In this document: positions 34,995 to 43,581 of the stretch, in pieces
Layout: each line of letters starts with the position of its first letter
Position numbering within the stretch: position 1 is the stretch's first letter
From: Gemmatimonadota bacterium
GTDB taxonomy: Bacteria > Gemmatimonadota > Gemmatimonadetes > Gemmatimonadales > GWC2-71-9
Length of the DNA stretch: 60,421 nucleotides
Assembly (NCBI GenBank): GCA_003246755.1
Contig: QKDC01000028.1
Location: 1 to 60,421 of the forward strand
Direction of reading: 5' to 3'
The notes under the pieces: generated by a model
Database searches by the model: none
Seen by the model: the letters and a program-made list of their open reading frames with translations, nothing else
What the model was told of the DNA's origin: nothing
Position numbers and translations under genes: made by a program

Positions 34995-37069
34995 GCGGTC
35001 TCGCGTTCCTGGTTCCGGCCTTTCTGGTCGGTCTCGGGGTCCTGGTGGTCCCAGTCGTCGTGCATTTACGACATCGCCAACGGAAGACGGCTGTTCCGTT
35101 TCCCTCGCTCATGTTTCTCAAACGCATCGAGTTCCGGGAGGTGCGCCGCCAGCAGATTCATCACTGGCCACTGTTTCTCCTTCGGTGCCTCGCAATCGCC
35201 CTGCTTGTTCTCGCCTTCGCTCGGCCGTTCTTCCAAGACCGCGAGATGGGCGGGGGGTTCGCGGTGCAGGGTGGTCGTGAGGTGGTCATTCTCCTCGACC
35301 ATTCCGCAAGCATGGGGTTCGGTGATCGCTGGTCACGTGCCCAAGCTGCAGCACAGGAGATTATCGATGGCCTGACGGCCGGAGACCGAGCGGCTGTGGT
35401 GTTGTTTCATTCCACCGCCACTGTCGCAACGACACCGACGGCCGACAAGGCTCTGTTGACGGCCGCCATCGATGAGGCTCGTCCCACATCGGGATCTACG
35501 CGGTATGGACCGGCACTTCGCGCGGCCAGGGAGATCGTCTTCGGAACAGATCGGCCCGGGCGGGAGGTCATCATGATGAGCGACTTCCAGCGCTCAGGGT
35601 GGACCGGTGAAGATCTCCAGACTCTCCCCGAGGGCACCTCGTTCAAAACTGTGGATTTGTCGGGTACGACCTCCGACATAACCGTCGGAAGCATCGAGGT
35701 GGTCGCCAACAACCAGGGCGACCGAACCGTCGGTACCGTGGTGGCGCAGGTGGTTGCCAGTGACCTGCGGGAGCCGCGACAGATCATGGCAACACTCGAG
35801 GTCGCAGGAAGGAATACGGAGACCAGGGAGGTCACCGTTCCCGCACGTGGCCCGGTGGCGCTCCGTTTCGATCCCATTACCCTCCCGGGCGCCCCATTGC
35901 GTGCGACCATCCGGCTCGAGACTCGCGATTCGCTTCCGGGCGACGACGCGTTCCATTTCCTCGCTTTTGCCGATCCGGCGGTGCGAGTGATCCACCGCCT
36001 CCCTGACGGCGCGGATCCCGGGCGCTCGTTCATCAGGCAGGCACTTGGCATTAGCCGACAACCGAGGGTCGACGTGATGCTCCGCAGCTCGACAATCACT
36101 GCGGCCGATCTCTCCCGCGCCGACGTGGTCCTGCTGGAAGGAGTCAGCTTCCCTGGGGGGGGTGAGGGGCAGCGCCTCACCGATTTCGTACGGGCCGGGG
36201 GAGGGTTGCTCCATGTCCTCAATGAACGTGTAAGCGGGGCCTGGCCCTCGGCTCTGATCGACGCCCAACTCGGGGATGTGGTTGATCGTTCGGCCGGCGC
36301 ACCGGCAACGATCGGGCTCATCCGGCGGGACCATCCCGTATTCGAACCCTTCCGTCTCCCACGATCGGGGGACTTCTCCGCCACGCGAATCTATCGGTAT
36401 CGCAGTGTGCGTAGTGATTCCATGGAGGTAATCGCCCAATATGACGACGGAGCTGCAGCGCTGCTCGTTGGCACCAGCGGGTCGGGTCGGGTTCTGATCT
36501 GGTCCTCCTCTGTGGACAACGTATGGAGCGACCTTCCACTCCAACCCGTGTTTCTCCCGTTGGCGCATCAGCTCGTACTCTTCGCAGCAGGATTCATCGA
36601 TCAGCCGACCGCATATCGGATCGGTGATGTCGCCTCCTTCGATCCGGAGGTGACGGCAAACGCTCCGGTCATTCTGGTGAGCCCGGGAGGAGAACGCAGA
36701 CGCTTCGAACCAGTGGCGACACCCCTGTCGTTCACTATCGCAGAACAAGGATTCTACGAACTGCGGGAGGCGCGAGCGGGTGGTCGTTTGCTGGCGACCG
36801 CAGCCGCCAATCTCGCCCTCGGCGAGTCGGATCTCACGCCCTTGGATCCGGCCGACTTGGCTATCGCCGCCGGAGCGCCGGACTCGGTACCGAGTGCGGC
36901 CAATCCCGTCCAGGCCGACCTCACGGTGCAAGAGCGCGAACGCGAGCAAAGTCTCTGGTGGTATGTGCTGGCACTGGTGGCGGTGACCCTTCTGGTGGAA
37001 CCCATGATCGCCAACCGCCTGACTGGCGCCGTACGCACCCCTGTCGTAGTCTCAGGAGTGAACCAATGA
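34991..37069 (+). CDS. BatA-type membrane protein with VWA domain
   Basis: A 692-residue protein beginning with a BatA N-terminal domain: helix 1 (1-22), the segment P-F-P-S-L-M-F-L-K-R-I, helix 2 (about 56-75) ending in F-A-R-P-F-F. A VWA domain follows with the MIDAS D-H-S-A-S-M (about 101-106) and a Ser/Thr-rich strand pattern. After a beta-rich middle comes a GATase-like segment (F-V-R-A-G-G-G-L-L-H-V, about 400), and a last helix near 655-675. It is an inner-membrane protein with a large periplasmic part. Start GTG overlaps DUF58; stop overlaps DUF4175 (ATGA). Confidence 0.9.
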   Translation: MSGLAFLVPAFLVGLGVLVVPVVVHLRHRQRKTAVPFPSLMFLKRIEFREVRRQQIHHWPLFLLRCLAIALLVLAFARPFFQDREMGGGFAVQGGREVVILLDHSASMGFGDRWSRAQAAAQEIIDGLTAGDRAAVVLFHSTATVATTPTADKALLTAAIDEARPTSGSTRYGPALRAAREIVFGTDRPGREVIMMSDFQRSGWTGEDLQTLPEGTSFKTVDLSGTTSDITVGSIEVVANNQGDRTVGTVVAQVVASDLREPRQIMATLEVAGRNTETREVTVPARGPVALRFDPITLPGAPLRATIRLETRDSLPGDDAFHFLAFADPAVRVIHRLPDGADPGRSFIRQALGISRQPRVDVMLRSSTITAADLSRADVVLLEGVSFPGGGEGQRLTDFVRAGGGLLHVLNERVSGAWPSALIDAQLGDVVDRSAGAPATIGLIRRDHPVFEPFRLPRSGDFSATRIYRYRSVRSDSMEVIAQYDDGAAALLVGTSGSGRVLIWSSSVDNVWSDLPLQPVFLPLAHQLVLFAAGFIDQPTAYRIGDVASFDPEVTANAPVILVSPGGERRRFEPVATPLSFTIAEQGFYELREARAGGRLLATAAANLALGESDLTPLDPADLAIAAGAPDSVPSAANPVQADLTVQEREREQSLWWYVLALVAVTLLVEPMIANRLTGAVRTPVVVSGVNQ

Positions 37070-40000
37070 GATACCTATCCTCCTCCCCCGCCGATCTGCT
37101 GGAGATCGTGACACTCGTGCGACGACGCTGGCGCCTCCGGAACGCACTTCGCGGGGCAGTCGTGGTTCTGGCGGTCGTCTTGATGTGGCTAGTCGCGGGA
37201 GGAGCCCTGCTCGACAGTATGCGACTCTCTCTCGGTGTGACCCGGGCGATCAGTATTCTGGGATATGCCGGAGTTGCCTTCGTCGTTTTCCGGTTCTGGG
37301 TTCGCCCCACGTTGCGTCGCGTCACGGACGAGCAGGTTGCTCTCTATATCGAGGAGCACGAGCCCAACCTCCACTCCCTCCTGGTCAGTGCCGTCGAACA
37401 GGCCAAGAGTGGGGCCTCGAGGGCGCCCGCCTTCACCGATCGATTGGTGGCGGATGCCCTCGAACAGATGCGCGCGGTGGAGCATGGGCGCAGGATCGAG
37501 CGACGGAATCTCCGACAGGCAACGGCGTTCGCAACGGGGCTCTCCGTCCTGGCGGCACTTCTCCTCACGCTTGGGACGCCAGCCACGCGCCAGGGGGCAA
37601 GGACACTGCTGCTTCCGTGGTCGGAAGCGGCTGCTGCGACACCCTATCTGGTGCTGGTGGCCCCCGGGGACGCCACGGTGTCTCGGGGGGGCGACCAGGA
37701 AATCACCGCCGAACTCCGGGGCTTCACCTCCGAGCGCGTGGAAATCCTATTCCGCTCGGGGGATGACCCCGAATGGCAACGTGTCGCGATGGCGCCTGGT
37801 GACTCAGGGACCACATACGTCTTCCGACTCTTCGACGTGGCGGAACCGACCGAGTACGTCGTCGAAGCCGACGGGGTGCGTTCGACCATGCATCTCTTGT
37901 CCGTTGCCGATCTTCCCGCGGTCGGCAATTTCATCGTGGACCTGCGGTTTCCGGCATATACCGGGCTACCCAGCGAGAGACACGACCCGGGAGGTGACAT
38001 CGTCGCGCCCCGGGGCACCTCGGCCGAGTTCACGGTAACACCAACCCTACCAAGTGCGGCGGGGAGACTGATCACTGAGGCGGGTGACACGGTCAGCTTG
38101 GCCTCCAACGAGATCGGCGACCTCGCGGGACGCTTTCAACTGGAGCGTGATGCCATGTTCCGGTTCGAACTCCAGGCATCGAATGGTGCCTGGGTGGAAG
38201 CATCCCTCAGGTATCGAATCGACGTCGTCGACGACCGAGGACCTACGGTGATCATCCGGTCGCCGGGTCGTGACATGCAGGCAACCGCGGTCGAGGAGAT
38301 CTTCACCGAGACCGAGGCGAATGACGACTACGGACTGCGGCAGCTGGAACTCGTGGTCCGGATCAACGGTGGAGAGGAACAGGTGATACCGCTCCACGCC
38401 GGGGGGCGCCCCGTTCGCGAACTTGTCGGAAGCCACACACTGTTCCTCGAAGAATGGTCCCTCGAGCCGGGCGATCTCATCACCTACTTCGCCCGGGCCA
38501 CCGACAACAGCACGGTGGGTCAGACGACGAGTTCGGACATCTACTTCCTGCGGATTCGCCCCTTCGGGAAGGACTATCGGCAGGCTGAACAAGCAGGACA
38601 GCCGGGACAGCCCGGAGACACACCCGAGGGGCTTTCGGAACAGCAGAAGCAGGTCGTTGCCGGGACCTTCAAGGTGCAGCGCGACCGGGATGTCGCCCCA
38701 GCGGATCGGACCCGTGAAGACCTCGCAACTCTCGCCCTGGCTCAGGGTCAACTCCGTGAACGAGTGGTTGGCTTGACTCAGCAGATGGCCCAGCGAAACG
38801 CCGGTGCTGTGGACTCTGGCTTCACGATCATCCTCAACGAGTTGCTGCAAGCCATTCCTGAGATGCAGGCGGCTGAAGAACAACTTGGTCGTCGCCGTCC
38901 CGATGAGGCCCTCGGACCCGAAGAACGGGCCCTGCAGCATCTCCAGCGGGCCGAAGAGGCGTACCGGGAGGTGCAGGTTGCCATGGGTGGGCAGCAGCAA
39001 GGAGGTGGCGGTGCTTCCTCGAATGCGGAGGATCTCGCCGATCTGTTCGAGCTCGAAATCGACAAACTGCGGAACCAATACGAGACGGTGCAGCGGTCCC
39101 AGGAACAGCGTGCCGCTGAACAACTCGATGAAACCCTCGAGCGGCTGAAGCAACTGGCGAGCCGCCAGCAGCAAGAGAGTGAACGACTTCGTCGTGCCGC
39201 AGAGGGCCTGCAGAGTAGGGGGCAGTCGGGATCTGGGGGTGGTGCCCAACAGCGCAGAATGGCCACGGAGGCCGAAGAACTCGCCCGGCAACTCGAACGG
39301 CTCGCGAGGGAGCAACCCTCCCCTGAAGCCACGGAGGCCGCGCGCCAGATCCGTGACGCCGCCGAGGAAATGCGGAGGTCTGCAACCGGTCAGGAGGGCA
39401 GCGAGTCTCGAGCTGGGGAAGCGGCCCGCCGTCTTCGGGAAGCGACGCGTTCTCTCGAATCGGGGCGTTCAGGGAGGCTCGAACGCGCGGTGTCGTCAGC
39501 GGCACGTCGTGCCGAGGGATTAGCCGAGCGTCAGCGGGAGATTGGGCGTGACGAGGAGCGGGCCCTTCAGCAGGGGGCCATGGATCGCGCGACGGCCTCG
39601 AACCTGGGAGAACGGAAGGACAGCCTCGAGGCCGAAGTCGAGCGCCTGCGGGAGGACCTCAACCGTCTGGGCCTCGATGCCGGGAGCGAACGTCCAGAGG
39701 CTAGTCGGCGTCTGGCCCAAGCCGAGGAAGGCCTCCGTGAGGACAGGGTCGAGGACAAGATCCGGTACTCAAAGGGGTTTCTCAGGGGTGGGGCGTCGCC
39801 CGAGTATGCACGCAACTTCGAAGAATCCATTGCGGCCAACCTCGACAGTGCCGCGTCACGGCTTCATGCAGCCGCCGAGGCGGTGAGCGAGGCCAATGCC
39901 AACGATCCCTCGCGAGCCCTGGACCAGGCCGGTCGTCTCGTACGCGGCCTCGAATCGCTCTCCAATCGGCTCAACCAGCGGGCCCAAGGTGGAGAATCTG

Positions 40001-40566
40001 CAGAGGCGCAGGAACGTGGCAACCGCCGGGGTGAGGGGGAGGGGCAACAGGATCGGGGACGAGAAGGTGAGGGTGCAGAGGGGCAAGCTCAGGAGGGCCA
40101 GGGGCAGCAGCCAGGACAAGGGCAGCCCGGACAGGGGCAGCAGCCTGGCGGTCGGGCACAGTTGGGAGCGAATAGCCGTGACGGTCGACCCTCTTTCGTG
40201 GATCCCGGGTCGGCCCGGCAGCTTGGCCGTGAGTTGCGTGAGCGACGGTTTGGCGCGGATTCACTCTTGGCCGAGGTCGAGCGGCTTGGATTCGACGGCC
40301 GGGATCTCCGCGAGATCGTCGCGGAGTTACGTCGGTTGGAGAGCGGGGAGCTTTTTTCCGATCCCTCGGGTCTCGAACGTCTGGAACGTGACGTTCTCGA
40401 CCGGATCAAGGCGTTCGAGTTTGCGCTTCGGCGGCAGATTGCGGGCGATGAAAGTCGGCCCGTCATCGGACCGTCCGGTGAGGTGCCTCCGAAATTTCGA
40501 GAACTGGTCGAGGAGTACTACCGTTCGCTGGCGCGGGTCAATCGAGGCCCCCCACCCCCCAAGTAG
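37066..40566 (+). CDS. DUF4175 family membrane coiled-coil protein
   Basis: An 1166-residue protein, last of the operon. Two N-terminal helices (about 27-47 and 60-80) precede a beta-rich periplasmic part (180-520). From about 540 to 1000 it is almost all charged, Gln- and Glu-rich helix with coiled-coil heptads, then a low-complexity G-Q-G-Q-Q-P tract (about 985-1035) and a compact C-terminal region ending in P-P-P-P-K. This matches DUF4175. A role as an envelope tether or scaffold is inferred. It converges with the next gene with only 3 nt between stop codons and no visible terminator. Confidence 0.85.
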   Translation: MRYLSSSPADLLEIVTLVRRRWRLRNALRGAVVVLAVVLMWLVAGGALLDSMRLSLGVTRAISILGYAGVAFVVFRFWVRPTLRRVTDEQVALYIEEHEPNLHSLLVSAVEQAKSGASRAPAFTDRLVADALEQMRAVEHGRRIERRNLRQATAFATGLSVLAALLLTLGTPATRQGARTLLLPWSEAAAATPYLVLVAPGDATVSRGGDQEITAELRGFTSERVEILFRSGDDPEWQRVAMAPGDSGTTYVFRLFDVAEPTEYVVEADGVRSTMHLLSVADLPAVGNFIVDLRFPAYTGLPSERHDPGGDIVAPRGTSAEFTVTPTLPSAAGRLITEAGDTVSLASNEIGDLAGRFQLERDAMFRFELQASNGAWVEASLRYRIDVVDDRGPTVIIRSPGRDMQATAVEEIFTETEANDDYGLRQLELVVRINGGEEQVIPLHAGGRPVRELVGSHTLFLEEWSLEPGDLITYFARATDNSTVGQTTSSDIYFLRIRPFGKDYRQAEQAGQPGQPGDTPEGLSEQQKQVVAGTFKVQRDRDVAPADRTREDLATLALAQGQLRERVVGLTQQMAQRNAGAVDSGFTIILNELLQAIPEMQAAEEQLGRRRPDEALGPEERALQHLQRAEEAYREVQVAMGGQQQGGGGASSNAEDLADLFELEIDKLRNQYETVQRSQEQRAAEQLDETLERLKQLASRQQQESERLRRAAEGLQSRGQSGSGGGAQQRRMATEAEELARQLERLAREQPSPEATEAARQIRDAAEEMRRSATGQEGSESRAGEAARRLREATRSLESGRSGRLERAVSSAARRAEGLAERQREIGRDEERALQQGAMDRATASNLGERKDSLEAEVERLREDLNRLGLDAGSERPEASRRLAQAEEGLREDRVEDKIRYSKGFLRGGASPEYARNFEESIAANLDSAASRLHAAAEAVSEANANDPSRALDQAGRLVRGLESLSNRLNQRAQGGESAEAQERGNRRGEGEGQQDRGREGEGAEGQAQEGQGQQPGQGQPGQGQQPGGRAQLGANSRDGRPSFVDPGSARQLGRELRERRFGADSLLAEVERLGFDGRDLREIVAELRRLESGELFSDPSGLERLERDVLDRIKAFEFALRRQIAGDESRPVIGPSGEVPPKFRELVEEYYRSLARVNRGPPPPK
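40098..40150 (+). repeat. Short in-frame GC-rich repeat in the DUF4175 gene
   Basis: CAGGGGCAGCAGCC occurs twice, separated by a related GGACAAGGGCAGCCCGG, encoding the Gly/Gln/Pro tract. Such a stretch can change length by slippage, so the linker length may vary between strains. Confidence 0.6.
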
Positions 40567-40569
40567 ACC

Positions 40570-41265
40570 CTAGTCTTTCCGTGCCTGAGGATCGGCCTTC
40601 TGGGCGCGACGTGCTTGGAACAGTTGTTCCCAGCCGTGCCGGATGGCCTGGGCTGATCCAATCCCCACCGCGAGTGCGAAGGCCACGCCGATGGCCCCGA
40701 AGCCAATCAGGAAGGCCGCCATCACGATCTGCCTGGCGAAGTTGAGTTGCCAGAGTGCCAGCGCACCGACAACGGCGAGCAATGCCGTCTTGGACATCCC
40801 ACCGACCAGGCGTGGGCTCGGCACGCCAGCCTCTTCGAGGGTATCCTCGACGCGGTCGGCGACGATGTTGGCCAGGAGGAGACCGATGCCGATGATGATG
40901 AGAGCCATCGCCAAGTTGGGGAGATAGCCCACAAACTGCTGCACCACGCCGGAGAGAACCGTCAATCCCCAGATTTGCAGGGCGTTGTTGAGAAATACCA
41001 TGACAACCAGGAGCATGATCACGACGCCGACGGCGCTGAACAACGCGTCCCGCACATCGGCCTTGGCGAGTGCCGCCCGCCAGGAAATCGGGCCACCCAA
41101 ACGGTCAAGGCGAATCCATTTCAGAAAGACGATGGTGGCACGCTTGGCGAGCCACCCGATGACCACGCCGATCGCGAGCAGAATCAACCCCGCGGTGAGC
41201 GTGGGGAGATAGGCAGAGAATCGGGACCCGAGTTCGTTGAACGGGCCTGTCGTTGGCAGTTGCAT
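40570..41265 (-). CDS. MscS-type conserved-TM-helix protein without beta domain
   Basis: A 231-residue membrane protein with about five helices, made of two copies of the 'conserved TM helix' unit seen N-terminal to MscS channels (L-P-T-L-T-A-G-L-I-L-L-A-I-G near 20-35 and L-P-N-L-A-M-A-L-I-I-I-G-I-G near 115-130). The cytoplasmic beta domain of MscS is absent: after the last helix (G-F-G-A-I-G-V-A-F-A-L-A-V-G-I-G) only 30 residues remain. It may be an accessory membrane protein rather than a channel. ATG 41265 follows GGAGAG, 10 nt after the transporter gene, so it sits in the same minus-strand unit. Confidence 0.8.
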   Translation of the reverse strand: MQLPTTGPFNELGSRFSAYLPTLTAGLILLAIGVVIGWLAKRATIVFLKWIRLDRLGGPISWRAALAKADVRDALFSAVGVVIMLLVVMVFLNNALQIWGLTVLSGVVQQFVGYLPNLAMALIIIGIGLLLANIVADRVEDTLEEAGVPSPRLVGGMSKTALLAVVGALALWQLNFARQIVMAAFLIGFGAIGVAFALAVGIGSAQAIRHGWEQLFQARRAQKADPQARKD

Positions 41266-41274
41266 TGTGCTCTC

Positions 41275-43521
41275 CTAGCGCTTTCCGAAGAATGCCCGCT
41301 CGAACCTGCCGGCAGTGTGTTGTTCGACGGCTCGGACCACGATCACCGGATTCGTTCCGCCCTTGGCAATGCTGACGGGGACCGTTTCTCCGATGAGTGG
41401 TGCCGTCGGCCCAGTGCTCGGACCGCCGATGAGAACGAGTTCATGTGGTCTGGCTGATTGGGCGAGCCCTCGTCCGATCTCGCGGCGGTGGAGCACCTTC
41501 AGGTCCGCCTTGAGGCCCGCGCTCTCCATGGTACCGCGTGCCGCGGTGACCTGGTGTTCCGCCGTCTGACGCTCGATACCCCGCTCCAACACCGTAACCA
41601 CACGAGTATCGGCCTCGAACCATGAAGCGAATGCGTGCGCGAGCTCGGCCGCGAGTTTGGAATTCTTCCCTGACGTGACCGGGACCAACACGCCTTTGAT
41701 GTTGTCTTTTGTTATCGTCCCGTAGACGACGCCGACGTGACACGGCGCGCGGGAGAGGACCCGATCCACGATTCCGGCGACGAGGCGGTCGAGGAAGGAA
41801 TGTCCTGTGGGTTGTCCCATGATGAGAAAATTGCAGCGTTCCTCGCGTGCGGTCTGCACGATAGCGTAGCTGATCCGTCTGGCAATCTTGACGACCGGGG
41901 TTGCCGTCACTCCACGGGAAGCCGCGTACGCGACCGCATCATTGAGCAGGGTCTCGCGGGACCGTGCAGCCGCGCGCCCGGTGAGCAAGGACTCGCCCTC
42001 CGGCACTTCAACCACGGTTACGACGACAATGGTGCCATCATGGTCCCGGGCCAACGCGCTCGCCGTCTCCATTAGGGTTGGGATGGACTTGGCGTTCGCG
42101 ATGGACACGAGCACGCGGTACTCCTTCCGCTCCAGGCGCTCCATCCATTGCACCCGCTCCTGAAACGCGTGTTCCCGTTGCCTGGCATATCCATAGTAGA
42201 ACACAGTCCCAGCCACGATCCAGCCGCCGGCGGCCACCCACGCCATGGGATAATCGCGGGCCATGAAGACCGCGATGATCAGCATGGTGATGACGGCGAG
42301 AATTGGGGTGAACGGGACGAAGGGAACCTTGAATCCTCGATCGAGGTCGGGACGCAGTTTCCGCAGACGGATCACCGCCACGTTTACTCCACCGAACAAC
42401 AGCAGGAACATCACGCTGGCGGCGGCGGCGACCTCCTCAATCGGCAGGGCGATGGCCATGGCGATGATGAGTGTCGCCGATAGGATGATCGCCCAGTGTG
42501 GGGTTCCACGGGTCGGGTGGACACGCCCCACGATGTTCGGCAGACTTGCGTCACGGGCCATCGCGAACGCGACCCGGGAGGAGGAATAGATCGTGGCGTT
42601 GAGGGCCGAGATGGTGGACAGCAGGCCCCCTACCAGGAGCAGAATTCCACCGCCCACCATGAATTGGTCGGCGGCGGTCACGAGCGCGATTTCCTTGGCC
42701 TCGCCCAGGTAGTCCGTGATCGCCATTCCGGCTGGAGGAACAACGGCTCCGATCGCCACGAAGGCCACGAGGAGGTAGATGGGGATCACAATCAACAGGG
42801 AGAGGAAGACGGCCCGCGGGACATTCCGCTTGGGATCATCGACTTCCTCGCTGGTTTGCGCGATGATCTCGTACCCTTCGAAGGCAATGAAGGTGAGACC
42901 CATTGCCCCGAGAACTCCTCCCCAACCGTTCTTCATGAACGGGGTGAACGATCCCTCCCATCCCGGACGGTTGACCATCGCCCAGAGACCGGCCGCAATG
43001 AAGACACCGATGATGGCGATTTTGCCAATGGTGACGACGTTCCCGGCCTTCCCCGTCTCCGAGGCTCCCCGGTAGTTGATCACCGCGAACAGGGCGCATG
43101 CCCCAACGGCCAGCCAGATTTCCAGTGGGAAGATCCGGGTCGAGACTTCGGTGACCCCCGCGACCGAGAGGACCTCCTTGAAATACGCACCGAACCCGAG
43201 AGCGTAGAGCGAGCACGCTACGGCGTGAGCAAACCAGTCCATCCATCCCGAGAGGAAACCGCTCGGATCAGGAAGGGATGCCTTGATCCACAGGTATCCT
43301 CCGCCCGCTCCGTGAATCGCCCCACCGAGTTCCGCGTAGGCCATTGCTGTGAGAAGGGCGACAAGCCCGTTGAGCACAAACACGATGAGCAAGGCCGGCC
43401 CGGCCACCCCGGCGGCGATACCGGTCAGCACGAAGATCCCGGCGCCGATCATGGCACCGACTCCGATCATCGTCACGTCGATGAGGCGCATTTCTCGACT
43501 GAGGCGGACTTCCATCGCCAC
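41275..43521 (-). CDS. APC-family transporter fused to two Usp domains
   Basis: A 748-residue fusion. Residues 1-440 are a 12-helix amino acid/polyamine/organocation permease (G-V-G-A-M-I-G-A-G-I-F-V at about 20-31, A-Y-A-E-L-G near 63, F-I-A-F-E-G-Y-E near 210). Two cytoplasmic universal-stress domains follow: Usp1 (about 460-605; ends G-Q-P-T-G-H-S-F-L-D) and Usp2 (about 610-735; G-G-P-S-T-G-P). The Usp nucleotide loop is degenerate in the second. GTG 43521 has GGAGG at 5 nt; an ATG two codons in is also possible. The substrate is unknown; stress or nucleotide regulation of uptake is suggested by the fusion. Confidence 0.9.
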   Translation of the reverse strand: MAMEVRLSREMRLIDVTMIGVGAMIGAGIFVLTGIAAGVAGPALLIVFVLNGLVALLTAMAYAELGGAIHGAGGGYLWIKASLPDPSGFLSGWMDWFAHAVACSLYALGFGAYFKEVLSVAGVTEVSTRIFPLEIWLAVGACALFAVINYRGASETGKAGNVVTIGKIAIIGVFIAAGLWAMVNRPGWEGSFTPFMKNGWGGVLGAMGLTFIAFEGYEIIAQTSEEVDDPKRNVPRAVFLSLLIVIPIYLLVAFVAIGAVVPPAGMAITDYLGEAKEIALVTAADQFMVGGGILLLVGGLLSTISALNATIYSSSRVAFAMARDASLPNIVGRVHPTRGTPHWAIILSATLIIAMAIALPIEEVAAAASVMFLLLFGGVNVAVIRLRKLRPDLDRGFKVPFVPFTPILAVITMLIIAVFMARDYPMAWVAAGGWIVAGTVFYYGYARQREHAFQERVQWMERLERKEYRVLVSIANAKSIPTLMETASALARDHDGTIVVVTVVEVPEGESLLTGRAAARSRETLLNDAVAYAASRGVTATPVVKIARRISYAIVQTAREERCNFLIMGQPTGHSFLDRLVAGIVDRVLSRAPCHVGVVYGTITKDNIKGVLVPVTSGKNSKLAAELAHAFASWFEADTRVVTVLERGIERQTAEHQVTAARGTMESAGLKADLKVLHRREIGRGLAQSARPHELVLIGGPSTGPTAPLIGETVPVSIAKGGTNPVIVVRAVEQHTAGRFERAFFGKR

Positions 43522-43581
43522 GTGGTCCTCCGTTGCTATGAGAGGAGTGCGCCCGGCCAGCGGACCGGGGATATGCCTCGA

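Noticed and set aside
35594-36949. Long open frame on the minus strand inside the BatA gene (451 codons)
   Set aside because: It lies opposite a gene with clear domains and has no recognisable protein motifs; an artefact of GC-rich codon use.
38047-39315. Long open frame on the minus strand inside the DUF4175 gene (422 codons)
   Set aside because: Leu-rich translation mirrors Gln/Glu-rich coiled-coil codons on the other strand; no independent RBS or family.
40098-40150. Possible CRISPR-like or transposon-related repeat
   Set aside because: Only two imperfect in-frame copies encoding Gly/Gln/Pro linker residues; no spacers, cas genes or transposase in the window.
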